The position numbers and the translations under genes were made by a program. Shown here in pieces: positions 1-6,801 of a stretch of 12,923 bases of DNA. Under the pieces are notes generated by a model. That model was given only the letters and a program-made list of their open reading frames with translations, ran no database searches and had not been told where the DNA came from. Source of the DNA: an uncultured Rubrobacteraceae bacterium (GTDB lineage Bacteria > Actinomycetota > Rubrobacteria > Rubrobacterales > Rubrobacteraceae); contig CADCUZ010000048.1 in NCBI GenBank assembly GCA_902806015.1, forward strand, positions 1 to 12,923, in the 5' to 3' direction. How positions within the stretch are numbered: position 1 is the first letter of the stretch; the number at the start of each line of letters is the position of its first letter.

Positions 1-1706
1 GGCTTGTTCCAACTGTCTTCGTAAACGACCTTGCCGTTCTTGCTCCTTGTGTAGTACGTGACCCATTCGGAGGCGTCTTCGGTCATCCAGACCTTTTCGG
101 ACGACATCTCAACCTCCACGTTGTTTGGGACGCCATAAACGTTGGCGTACATGTAGCCGTCGTTCGAGACGAACTCCTGGAGGAGCACGTAGCCGTCCGT
201 GTTGTTCTTGAACTTCATGTCCGTGTCGTCTTCCGTCGTCGTCTTATCTCCGTACCATACCGTCGAGTCCATCCCGGGCCTGATGTAGGGCAACTGCGAG
301 TCGTGGGGCTGGCGCTCAACCACCGGCAGGCCGGCGTAGAGAACCGCGTTATAGAGCGTGGAGGTGACCTGACACAGACCGCCGCCCTCGGCGACAGCCT
401 CCGCGCTATTCACGATGACGTGCGCGTCGTTGTAGTCTAGGTCTTGGACCTGCTCGACCATGGAGAAGGTCTCACCCGGTGCCACAAACGTGCCGCTCAC
501 GGCGTTTGAGGCGATCTCGAGGTTGGCCACGCGCTCCGCTCCCTGGTCGGTGGTCGCCCTGTAGTTGGTCTTGTAGGAGCCGATAAGCTCGGTCGGCTTT
601 TTGGCTTCGAGGCCGGCGGTGGTGTACTTGGGCTTCGCGACCGCGGTGTTCACCCGGTACTCGCGCTTGCCCTTGAAGATGTTGTTCTCCACAGAGTCGA
701 GCAGGTCCTCCCACTCGACGCTGCGCCCTTCGCGACCGGGGAGCACGACGACGTTGCCGTCCTCGTCGAACCCGTAGGAAGCGCTCTTCGGCTTTATCGT
801 CAGGTCGGAGTAGACGGCGGTCAGGCGGTCGCTCATGCGGTCGCGGTTGAGGCTTACCGAGATCTCGCCGCCGTTAGGCGTGATGTCGAGGCTGGAGCCG
901 ATATCGGCCGGCGAGACTGTCCAGTTCTTGTCCTCGTGCCCGAAGACGAGCTGCTGGGCGACGGCGCCCTGGGCCTTCTCGGCCGCCGCCTCGGCCTCGG
1001 CCGTGGTGATGCGGGGCCCGAGCACCTCGCCCCGCAGCCTCGCCTTGCCAGTCATGCCGTCGATGGCCCCGTCGACGCTGGTAATCGTGTCCTCGACGTT
1101 GAGCTTGTACCCCTCGCGGGACTCGGCGATCTCGACCTCGGAGCCGACCACCCTCACGGCGGCGTCGCGCGGCTCGGCGTTGACCTGGGCTGCGATCTTC
1201 TCGACCTCGGCCCGGACGTTTTCGGAGCGGTAGTCGATGTTCGGGTCTATGGTGATGCCGGGTAAGGCGGCGCGCAGCCGCTCGGAGAGGCGTTCGAGCA
1301 CGTTCCCGTCGCGGCCCACGGCGTAGGCCTTCTCGACGGTGGCGTCGATGTGGAAGTTCACGCCGAGCTCTTCGGCGGTGCGGGTAAAACGGTCGGGGCC
1401 GCTTAGCTCTATCTCCTGCAACGGGCCCATCGCCTGCTCCCTGACCACTTCCCGGGCCTCGGCCGGCTTCATCCCGCCCAAAGAGACGTTGCCGACCTCC
1501 ACGCCGCGGTGGACCTTGCCCGAGTTCGTCCAGAAGTCGGCCATCACCAGCACCGCCACGAGGGCGCAGATGATGATGATCGGGCCGGCTATCTCGCGAC
1601 CCCGCGAGCGGCCGCTGCCGCTGGTGCCGTAGCCGGGACGGTAATCCCCGTACCCGTTTTCGCGGGGGGTCCGTTTGTCGCGCTTTTTCCGATTAATGAG
1701 GCCCAA
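1..1706 (-). CDS. VanW family membrane-anchored peptidoglycan-binding protein (3' end outside window)
   Basis: The minus-strand frame is open from the window edge; the stop lies outside, and about 568 residues are visible. From the TTG at 1706, a basic, Gly/Arg-rich cytoplasmic head is followed by one membrane segment at about residues 39-58 (IAGPIIIICALVAVLVM), giving a type II topology with the bulk outside the cell. Two stretches resemble the PG_binding_4 repeats that precede VanW domains (about 106-160 and 260-334). The VanW core is at about 381-509, with PGETFS, the GGGLCQVTSTLYNA motif including its conserved Cys, and ERQPHD. VanW proteins accompany some vancomycin-resistance loci but are widespread wall proteins of unproven activity; nothing here indicates resistance. 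Start choice: the in-frame ATG at 1739 lacks a ribosome site, whereas the TTG at 1706 has GGAGGG nine bases upstream. The family call is strong; the exact start is uncertain. GC falls in the last 300 visible bases. Confidence 0.88.
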   Translation of the reverse strand, partial: MGLINRKKRDKRTPRENGYGDYRPGYGTSGSGRSRGREIAGPIIIICALVAVLVMADFWTNSGKVHRGVEVGNVSLGGMKPAEAREVVREQAMGPLQEIELSGPDRFTRTAEELGVNFHIDATVEKAYAVGRDGNVLERLSERLRAALPGITIDPNIDYRSENVRAEVEKIAAQVNAEPRDAAVRVVGSEVEIAESREGYKLNVEDTITSVDGAIDGMTGKARLRGEVLGPRITTAEAEAAAEKAQGAVAQQLVFGHEDKNWTVSPADIGSSLDITPNGGEISVSLNRDRMSDRLTAVYSDLTIKPKSASYGFDEDGNVVVLPGREGRSVEWEDLLDSVENNIFKGKREYRVNTAVAKPKYTTAGLEAKKPTELIGSYKTNYRATTDQGAERVANLEIASNAVSGTFVAPGETFSMVEQVQDLDYNDAHVIVNSAEAVAEGGGLCQVTSTLYNAVLYAGLPVVERQPHDSQLPYIRPGMDSTVWYGDKTTTEDDTDMKFKNNTDGYVLLQEFVSNDGYMYANVYGVPNNVEVEMSSEKVWMTEDASEWVTYYTRSKNGKVVYEDSWNK

Positions 1707-1739
1707 AATCCCGTACCCTCCGCGTGCGATCTCCGGCAT

Positions 1740-1980
1740 ACCCCGACAAAACCAATGTTACGCGCCTTTGGAGAGGTCCCCCCTCTCTCTTCCGCGGTGG
1801 CTCTACCCGCCGAAAGCGGGCACGCATCGCCAGAAGAGCCTATCACGGGGAAGGGTGGTGCGCCACCTTCGGGCACCAGGGTTTTCCACCAACTAATGTG
1901 CGCCACCAGAGATCAGGGTACCACATCTCTGGCGACCCCCACGCCGGGTCGTCGCGCAGGCGGACGGAGGGTGATCGATA
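1740..1980 (-). promoter_or_regulatory. Hairpin-rich leader region upstream of the VanW gene
   Basis: This gap has no convincing gene but holds at least four inverted repeats, read as 5' leader of the VanW gene: 1906-1913/1925-1932 (CCAGAGAT/ATCTCTGG, loop 11); 1857-1861/1873-1877 (GGTGC/GCACC); 1799-1804/1835-1840 (GGCTCT/AGAGCC), which encloses the tight hairpin 1806-1820 (CCCGC-CGAAA-GCGGG); and 1771-1776/1782-1787 (GAGAGG/CCTCTC). GTGCGCCACC occurs twice, at 1858-1867 and 1898-1907. The density of pairings suggests a structured 5' UTR, but no known riboswitch consensus was recognised. The function is inference only. Confidence 0.35.
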
Positions 1981-1993
1981 GCGGCCTTCCGCC
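1979..1993 (-). terminator. Small GC hairpin just after the 120-residue gene
   Basis: Immediately past the stop codon, 1981-1992 reads GCGG-CCTT-CCGC, a four-base-pair hairpin with a four-base loop. There is no following T run on the minus strand, so at best it is a weak or factor-assisted end point. Confidence 0.2.
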
Positions 1994-2356
1994 TTACCCG
2001 GCCTCGCCCTCGGCCGCCTCGTCCCCCTGCAGCGTCACGGCCGGGGTGCCGAGGACGCCGCCCTGGCTCTGGATGAACCGGCGCTCGGAGTCGTAGGCCT
2101 GGACCATCATCGCGAGCTCCAGGCGGTCGCGCCCGACGGGCAGGGTGCCGGCCTCCTCCTGTTTCGTCAGCTCTTCCCCCTCGACGCCTAAAGCCTCCTC
2201 CAACTCGCCGATCCTGCGTCGGATCTTCAGCCGCCCACCTGGGGTCAGGCGCAGGTAGCTCTTCCCGTCGGGGCCCTCGAACGGGTAGACCCAGGCGCTG
2301 CGAAGCCAGGTCTGCAGGATTTCGTTCCGTATTTCGTCTTTGTTCTGTAATTCCAT
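1994..2356 (-). CDS. Hypothetical protein, 120 residues, charged and helical
   Basis: Family not recognised. The protein is soluble-looking, with no signal peptide or membrane segment. Its N-terminal half (RNEILQTWLRSAWVYPFE, then DGKSYLRLTPGGRLKIRRRI) is basic and aromatic; the middle (about 70-90) is rich in Glu and Lys and likely helical; the C-terminus (about 112-120) ends in an acidic tail, GDEAAEGEAG. The ATG at 2356 has GGAG four bases upstream and AGGGAGG further up. The overlapping 168-residue minus-strand frame at 1893-2399 is Arg/Gly-rich and compositionally a shadow. The gene lies downstream of a divergent promoter region shared with the 177-residue gene and upstream of the VanW leader, so the two minus-strand genes could be cotranscribed, although the 255-base gap argues for separate control. 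No function is assigned. Confidence 0.7.
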   Translation of the reverse strand: MELQNKDEIRNEILQTWLRSAWVYPFEGPDGKSYLRLTPGGRLKIRRRIGELEEALGVEGEELTKQEEAGTLPVGRDRLELAMMVQAYDSERRFIQSQGGVLGTPAVTLQGDEAAEGEAG

Positions 2357-2409
2357 AAGACTCCGAGCCTCCCTTTCTCTTCCAGCGTAATCTAATCACT
2401 TCTCGGAAA

Positions 2410-2446
2410 AAACGACACCGCCCTTGCCAGAGTATGATCTGTAGCC
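2410..2446 (+). promoter_or_regulatory. Promoter of the 177-residue gene, apparently leaderless
   Basis: A near-consensus -10 box, TATGAT, lies at 2433-2438, eight bases before the ATG at 2447. A purine start seven or so bases past the box would put the transcript start at or next to the start codon, and no Shine-Dalgarno sequence is visible. A weak ACGACA at 2412-2417 could be the -35, with a short 15-base spacer. Confidence 0.45.
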
Positions 2447-2980
2447 ATGGGCCGGAATCGAAAAGGGGAAAATCCGAACGCCTGGAACGAACTGGCCCGT
2501 CTCCTAAGCGGCTCTTTCGCCGCCCGCGCCCACGGCCTGGTCTCCCCCGGGCTCGTCCTACTCACCCCCGAGAACGAGCCCTTCGGCCACCTCCTGACGG
2601 GCGAGACCGAGGGGACACGCCTCCGGGTCGGCGACCTCGAAGCGGAGATTCACCAGGTCGAAAGCCACCGTTACGTGATGACGACCGGAGGGGCGGAGAC
2701 CCTGACCGCGGAGCCCGCCGGTTCCCAAACCCTGCTGACTCTGCGCTTTGGCGACCGCCGCTACGAGGCCCGCATCTCCCTTCTGCGCAACAGCGCCTCG
2801 GCAGTATCCTCTACCGGCGACGAGACGGCCCGCCTCTCCGGCGGCCTGACGAACCGCCGCTACAGGGCCACCTTCGACCCGCAAGACCCGGCGGCCTTGC
2901 TCATAGCCTTCTTTCTTCTCCACCACACGGTCAAGCTGCGAAGCAGCGCCTACCGGACGGCCCGTTATCCCGCCCGGTAG
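2447..2980 (+). CDS. Hypothetical protein, 177 residues, beta-rich with a hydrophobic C-terminal helix
   Basis: Family not recognised with confidence. After a basic head (MGRNRKGEN) and an amphipathic stretch (AWNELARLLSG), the protein alternates short hydrophobic strands with turns. It then has GGLTNRRYRATFDPQD and a strongly hydrophobic helix at about 148-162 (AALLIAFFLLHHTVKL). A single-sheet barrel closed around a hydrophobic helix, as in the tubby/scramblase-like fold, would fit this order, but that is a fold-level guess. The ATG at 2447 has no ribosome site; a TATGAT box eight bases upstream suggests a leaderless mRNA. The last 14 codons and the TAG lie inside a 19-base-pair palindrome, so the C-terminal tail (SSAYRTARYPAR) may be repeat-derived rather than ancestral. 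The gene converges on the kinase gene. Confidence 0.7.
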   Translation: MGRNRKGENPNAWNELARLLSGSFAARAHGLVSPGLVLLTPENEPFGHLLTGETEGTRLRVGDLEAEIHQVESHRYVMTTGGAETLTAEPAGSQTLLTLRFGDRRYEARISLLRNSASAVSSTGDETARLSGGLTNRRYRATFDPQDPAALLIAFFLLHHTVKLRSSAYRTARYPAR

Positions 2981-2992
2981 GCGCTGCTTCGC
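2938..2992. repeat. Perfect 19-bp inverted repeat across the gene 3' end
   Basis: The left arm 2938-2956 (GCGAAGCAGCGCCTACCGG) is perfectly complementary to the right arm 2974-2992, with a 17-base loop. It contains the stop codon of the 177-residue gene. It can act as a two-way barrier between convergent genes, but there is no T tract next to either arm on the plus strand. The size and GC content resemble REP/BIME-type units. Confidence 0.85.
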
Positions 2993-2995
2993 CCG

Positions 2996-3026
2996 CAAAA
3001 AGCTGCGAGCGCGGTTCGCGAACCGC
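2996..3026 (-). terminator. Probable intrinsic terminator of the kinase gene
   Basis: Read on the minus strand, the kinase TAG is followed at once by the 16-base perfect palindrome GCGGTTCGCGAACCGC (3011-3026) and then, ten bases later, by a TTTTT run (2997-3001). A smaller alternative stem, GCGA/TCGC, sits nearer the T run. The gap between stem and T run is longer than in a textbook terminator. Confidence 0.45.
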
Positions 3027-4465
3027 TAGAACACCGGCTGCGGCAGGTCCTTAGGCGTGGCGTAGACGGTGACGGTCGAGCCTTCCGGGGCGAGGGTGCC
3101 TGCGGCCGGCTCCGTGGCCCAGGTCACCCCGCGGGCGGCAAAGCCCTCCCGGTGGTCGCGGGGGGCGAAGACCACCTTGAAGCCGCTTGCGGTCAGGGCG
3201 TCCACCGCATAGTAGTCGTAGTAGGCCGTAACGTCCGGCACCGGGACGAGCGACCCCTGGGGCTCCCGCCGAGACGCCGTCTCCGCCACAGAGGCCACGG
3301 GTTGCTGGCCGCCTTCGGAGTTGGGGGGGTCTTCTTCCTGCGCACCGTCTATGTTCTGCGCTTCGGTGGCCGTCTGCTGCGAGGCCTCCGGTGGCGCGGG
3401 GGGTTCGGCTTCCACGGGGTTGATGCGGCTCAGGGAGCTCTCGAAGCCGTCCTGAACCGGGCCCGTGAAGCCGGCGGCCAGGGCGCCGCCACCGCCGAGC
3501 AGAAGAAGCAAGGCGAGGATCGAGGCCAGGACGAGTCCGCCACGCCGCTCGCGAGGCGCGGTTTTCGCCGCCTCCGTCGTGCGGAAGGCGACCGCGGGGG
3601 GCTGGACCTCCACGTCGTTGAGCATCGCGGACGCCGAGTGGTAGCGGTCTTTTGGGTCTTTGGCGAGCGCCTTCAGGATCACCGCCTCCATGCCGGGCGA
3701 TACCTTCCTGTTCAGCCGGCGCGGCGGGGTGGGCTGCTCGCGGATGTGCTGGCGGGCGAGGCTCTTGAGGTCGCCGGAGAAGGGCGGGCGGCCCGTCAGG
3801 CAGTGGTAGAGCAAGACGCCAACGGAGTAGATGTCGCTCCCGGGCTTCGCCTCCTCGCCCCGGAGCTGCTCGGGAGACATGTAGCGGGCGCTGCCCACGA
3901 TCTCTCCCGGCTCCCCGCCCGCCAGGTCGTCCTCCTCGATGATGCGCGCGATGCCGAAGTCCGCCACCTTGACGGTCCCCTCCGGGGTGAGCAAGATGTT
4001 CGACGGCTTTATGTCCCGGTGGATGATCCCACGCCGGTGGGCGTAGGAGAGCGCCCGCAAGAGTTGCCCGGCCATCCGCCTCACGAAGGCCTCGTTCAGG
4101 TGCCCGCCGCCCTGCCCGCCGAGGAGCTTGCCCAGGTCCCTGCCAGCCACGCACTCCACCACAATAAACGGCACCTCGCCGTTCTGCGAGATGTCGTAGA
4201 CCTTGACGATGTTCTCGTGGTCCAGGGAGGCCATGGCCCGCGCCTCCTGCCGGAACCGGGCCCGAAAAGACGGCGTCTCCGCGTAGTGACGGTGGAGCGT
4301 TTTGAGCGCAACGGACCGCCCGAGGATCGCGTCCTGGGCCTTGTAGATGACCGCCATCCCGCCCGAGCCGAGCGTGCTCTTTACCTTGTACCGTCCCGAG
4401 AGGACCGTTCCAACCGCGGTTTCCAGCGCCTTACCACCTCTGACCGTGCCCAGCCTGTGATGCAA
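3026..4465 (-). CDS. Membrane-bound Ser/Thr protein kinase with one PASTA domain (PknB/StkP type)
   Basis: This is a Hanks-type kinase. It has the glycine loop GSGGM (33-37), ATP lysine in VALK (Lys55), catalytic HRDIKPSN (Asp151), DFG (169-171) and MSPEQ (196-200), with the kinase domain at about 25-285. A juxtamembrane linker with basic residues leads to a single membrane helix at 309-332. The outside part is a long Pro/Glu/Gln-rich stalk (about 345-405) and one PASTA-like repeat (about 407-470; VPDV at 409-412, SGFKVV, and GSTVTVYA at the end). PASTA domains of this class bind muropeptides or lipid II, so the likely role is coupling wall status to Ser/Thr phosphorylation inside the cell. 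Most relatives carry three or four PASTA repeats; this one has one. The only in-frame canonical-type start is the TTG at 4465, since a TAA lies just upstream. A CTG at 4426, preceded by AGAGGTGG, is the alternative and gives the more usual short N-terminus. Confidence 0.93.
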   Translation of the reverse strand: MHHRLGTVRGGKALETAVGTVLSGRYKVKSTLGSGGMAVIYKAQDAILGRSVALKTLHRHYAETPSFRARFRQEARAMASLDHENIVKVYDISQNGEVPFIVVECVAGRDLGKLLGGQGGGHLNEAFVRRMAGQLLRALSYAHRRGIIHRDIKPSNILLTPEGTVKVADFGIARIIEEDDLAGGEPGEIVGSARYMSPEQLRGEEAKPGSDIYSVGVLLYHCLTGRPPFSGDLKSLARQHIREQPTPPRRLNRKVSPGMEAVILKALAKDPKDRYHSASAMLNDVEVQPPAVAFRTTEAAKTAPRERRGGLVLASILALLLLLGGGGALAAGFTGPVQDGFESSLSRINPVEAEPPAPPEASQQTATEAQNIDGAQEEDPPNSEGGQQPVASVAETASRREPQGSLVPVPDVTAYYDYYAVDALTASGFKVVFAPRDHREGFAARGVTWATEPAAGTLAPEGSTVTVYATPKDLPQPVF

Positions 4466-4511
4466 CGATTATATAACCCCCGACGCCCTCTAGAAACGGA
4501 AGCACGAGGAG

Positions 4512-4547
4512 GATAACGACATTACCCAACATAGGGGAACATGTCAA
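4512..4547 (-). promoter_or_regulatory. Promoter of the Ser/Thr kinase gene
   Basis: On the minus strand, a perfect -35 TTGACA (4547-4542) is separated by 17 bases from TAATGT (4524-4519), which places a transcript start near 4512 and a leader of about 47 bases to the TTG. A second AT-rich box, TATAAT (4473-4468), lies just before the TTG but lacks a good -35; if used, it would favour the internal CTG start. Confidence 0.55.
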
Positions 4548-4662
4548 ACCCGGGCGCCACATCTAGGGGCGGCCCCCTGCCCGGGAAGTCCGGTTGGCCG
4601 TCGGGTGACGGCTAATTGCTCTAATATAAGCGCCTTCCGACCCCCGAACCCCTAGAGGAGAC

Positions 4663-6339
4663 ATGAGGACGACCTTCGACCGATACCTGCGCTACGAGGA
4701 GCTCACGCAAACCCTGCACGCGCTGGCCGAGGAGCACCCGGCCCTTTGCGGGGTCGGGTCCGTGGGCCGCAGCGGGGAGGGGCGCGAGATCTGGCTCGCA
4801 GAGCTGACCAACCGGGAGACCGGGCCCGCATCGGAGAAGCCGGCCTTCTGGGTTGACGCCAACACCCACGCCGGCGAGGTGACCGGCTCGATGGCGGCGC
4901 TTTACCTGATCGAGAACCTGCTGGAAGGCTACGGTCGGGACGGCCTCGTGACCCGTCTCCTCGACGAGCAGGCCTTCTACGTCCTCCCCCGCCTCTCCCC
5001 AGACGGCGCCGAGTACTACCTGACCACGCCCCACACCCTGCGCTCCAACCCGCGCCCCTGGCCCGAGCCGGAGCCCGACCCCGGCCTCCAACCGGAGGAC
5101 GTGGACGGCGATGGCCACATCCTACAGATGCGCGTGGAGGACCCCAACGGCGAGTGGAGCGTCTCCGAAGCGGACGAACGCCTCTTGGTCCCGCGCGCCC
5201 CGGACGAGGCGGAGCCCGGGATCACCTACTACCGCCTCTACCGTGAGGGCGTCTTCGAGGACTTCGACGGTTTTGGGAGGAAGATAGCGCGGCCCTTCCA
5301 CGGCCTCGACATGAACCGCCAGTACCCGTACCGCTGGAGGGAGGACGCAGACCAGGGCGGGGCGGGTCCTTACCCGCTCTCGGAGCCCGAATCCCGGGCG
5401 CACGTTGACGCCCTGCTCGCCCGAAAGAACGTCTTCTCCATCCACAGCCACCACACCTTCTGCGGCGCCATCCTGAGGCCCTACTCCGACCGGGACGACA
5501 AGGAGATGCCCGGGCACGACCTCGCCGTCTACAAGGCTATCGGGGACCGGGGGACCGAGATCACCGGCTACCCCAACATCTCTGTCTACCACGACTTCCG
5601 CTACGAGGAGAACAAGTTCATAACCGGCGCCTTCGACGACTGGGCCTTTGACTACTACGGCGTCTTCGCCTTCACGGTCGAGTTTTGGTCCCTCCCCGCG
5701 GCCGCCGGCGTCGAGGTAAAAGACTTCATTTCCTTCTTCCGCGACCCGCCCGAGGAGGCATCCCTAAAAATGCTCACCTGGAACGACCGGGAGCTGAGGG
5801 GCGAGGGGTTCTCACCTTGGGCACCCTACGACCACCCGCAGCTCGGGCGCGTCGAGGTCGGGGGCTGGAAGACCAAGTTTACCTACCAGAACCCGCCCCC
5901 GAAATTCCTCGAAACGGAGTGCGAGAAGCTGGCCCGCTTCGCCCTCGCCCACGCCTCGACCGCCCCCCGCCTGGAAGCGGACCTCAGGACCGAACAACTC
6001 TCCCCCGACGTGCGACGGGTGGAGCTGCGCGTGGCGAACACCGGTTACCTGCCCACCAACGTCACCCGCATCGCCGCCGACAAAAAGCTCGTCAAGCCCG
6101 TCAAGGCGACCCTGAGCCCACCCCGAGGCGCGAGCCTCGTCTTCGGGGAGTGGGAGGCGGACCTCGGGCACCTCGCCGGGCGCTCGGCGCTCGTGGGTGG
6201 CGGGTGGAAAGGCCCGGCGTTCTTCCAGGGCCTACCCTCCGACCACGCCCGGCGCCACGTCTGGATCTTGCGCGGCGAAGGGCCCGTCGAGGTGGAGGTC
6301 CACAGCGAGAAAGCGGGGGTGCTGCGCCTGAAAGGGTAG
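4663..6339 (+). CDS. M14 family zinc carboxypeptidase
   Basis: This is a metallopeptidase of the carboxypeptidase A/M14 class, 558 residues. Zinc ligands fit HxxE in NTHAGEV (His69, Glu72) and a later His in SIHSHH (His261 or 263). DMNRQYPY (216-223) supplies the conserved Asn-Arg substrate carboxylate contact, and FTVEFW (Glu340) gives the catalytic glutamate. The catalytic domain runs to about 375. The C-terminal ~180 residues (about 385-558) are beta-rich and probably a separate domain; VRRVELRVANTGYLPTN resembles an immunoglobulin-like or transthyretin-like fold. There is no signal peptide, so the protein is probably cytosolic. DVDGDGH (146-152) looks like a calcium loop inserted between the two zinc-ligand segments. 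The ATG at 4663 has an excellent AGAGGAG site (4653-4659). The substrate is unknown. The gene is divergent from the kinase; a functional link to wall peptides is only contextual. Confidence 0.92.
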   Translation: MRTTFDRYLRYEELTQTLHALAEEHPALCGVGSVGRSGEGREIWLAELTNRETGPASEKPAFWVDANTHAGEVTGSMAALYLIENLLEGYGRDGLVTRLLDEQAFYVLPRLSPDGAEYYLTTPHTLRSNPRPWPEPEPDPGLQPEDVDGDGHILQMRVEDPNGEWSVSEADERLLVPRAPDEAEPGITYYRLYREGVFEDFDGFGRKIARPFHGLDMNRQYPYRWREDADQGGAGPYPLSEPESRAHVDALLARKNVFSIHSHHTFCGAILRPYSDRDDKEMPGHDLAVYKAIGDRGTEITGYPNISVYHDFRYEENKFITGAFDDWAFDYYGVFAFTVEFWSLPAAAGVEVKDFISFFRDPPEEASLKMLTWNDRELRGEGFSPWAPYDHPQLGRVEVGGWKTKFTYQNPPPKFLETECEKLARFALAHASTAPRLEADLRTEQLSPDVRRVELRVANTGYLPTNVTRIAADKKLVKPVKATLSPPRGASLVFGEWEADLGHLAGRSALVGGGWKGPAFFQGLPSDHARRHVWILRGEGPVEVEVHSEKAGVLRLKG

Positions 6340-6511
6340 GCATCAGGTTTCAGGTTGGTTGTCGCCCGAGTCGAGCGCGCAGGGTCAAAACGCGCCCGCG
6401 GGAGAGGAGTTCAGGGCGGTTCGGCAACCGTTGTCGGGCCCGGAAGTCTAGCACCGCGCCACATTGGGGTTCTCGGCTGGGCGACCGCTAGATGACCTGA
6501 ACCCTGATGCC
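6339..6511. repeat. MITE-like unit with 17-bp terminal inverted repeats
   Basis: The left end 6339-6355 (GGCATCAGGTTTCAGGT) and the right end 6495-6511 match as inverted repeats at 16 of 17 positions and flank a 139-base interior. Weaker complementarity continues inward (GTCGCCC near 6359-6365 against GGGCGAC near 6479-6485). The interior has a small CGGTT/AACCG hairpin (6417-6430), the palindrome CCCGCGGG near 6395 and no plausible gene. The unit exactly fills the space between the peptidase stop and the stop of the 86-residue gene. No target-site duplication is visible, so the mobile-element reading is inference. Confidence 0.6.
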
Positions 6512-6519
6512 CGAAACCT

Positions 6520-6780
6520 CTAACTGATTTCCTTCACCCACGCGGCGGTCCATCCCGTCTCCGAGCGGACGTAGTCGCCCCGCCACGAGACGCCTTTGAG
6601 GCGGTCGAATAGACGGGCTGCCTCGGTGGGGTCTTCCAGCCCGATCTCGGCGCCCAGGGCTTCTACCTCGCTGCGCGGGACGTGGACCGGGATGCTCTCG
6701 AACCTGTCCTTGAGGGCCTCGCGCATCAGGATCTGCTGCCGCCTGTCCGGCGTCCGATGCCTGCCTTCTCTGGTGGTCAT
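6520..6780 (-). CDS. Hypothetical protein, 86 residues, last gene of the marR-RND cluster
   Basis: Family not recognised. The protein is small, soluble and basic at its N-terminus (MTTREGRHRTPDRRQQ). A helical stretch follows (QQILMREALKDRFESIPVHV, about 15-34), then SEVEALGAEIGLEDPTEAARLFDRLKG (about 37-63), and a Trp-containing C-terminus (GWTAAWVKEIS). There is no signal peptide, membrane segment, cysteine or metal motif. The ATG at 6780 has AGGAGG five bases upstream, a strong site. It begins 21 bases after the stop of the thioredoxin-fold gene, so cotranscription with the transporter operon is likely. The position suggests an accessory or unrelated passenger role; no function is assigned. 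Confidence 0.7.
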   Translation of the reverse strand: MTTREGRHRTPDRRQQILMREALKDRFESIPVHVPRSEVEALGAEIGLEDPTEAARLFDRLKGVSWRGDYVRSETGWTAAWVKEIS

Positions 6781-6801
6781 GGCCGCCTCCTGTGCCGGAT
6801 G

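Noticed and set aside
1855..1879. tRNA 3'-end-like string (CCACC-TTCGGGC-A-CCA), possibly an attachment-site remnant
   Set aside because: The acceptor-like part and CCA look right, but the T-loop is only TGCG rather than TTCNANN. No matching 5' acceptor strand (GCCCGAA) or anticodon arm is found about 70 bases upstream. A search for a full tRNA or its duplicate elsewhere would settle it.
1741..1990. Cyclic di-AMP (ydaO-type) or other known riboswitch upstream of VanW
   Set aside because: A GAGAGGGGGGACC string on the minus strand recalls part of the ydaO consensus, but the other conserved blocks (GGGGUGAAU, CCGUCAGCUAACC) are absent.
1893..2399. 168-residue minus-strand frame overlapping the 120-residue gene
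   Set aside because: Arg/Gly/Pro-rich composition typical of an off-frame reading; the 120-residue frame has better amino-acid balance and a ribosome site.
3152..4516. 454-residue open frame on the plus strand, antisense to the kinase
   Set aside because: The opposite strand has a complete kinase motif set in order. The antisense product is Arg/Gly/Val-rich with no recognisable domain, as expected for a GC-rich shadow.
6339..6511. Target-site duplication flanking the MITE-like unit
   Set aside because: The bases outside the two ends (GGGTA on the left, CGAAA on the right) do not match, so transposition is not proven.
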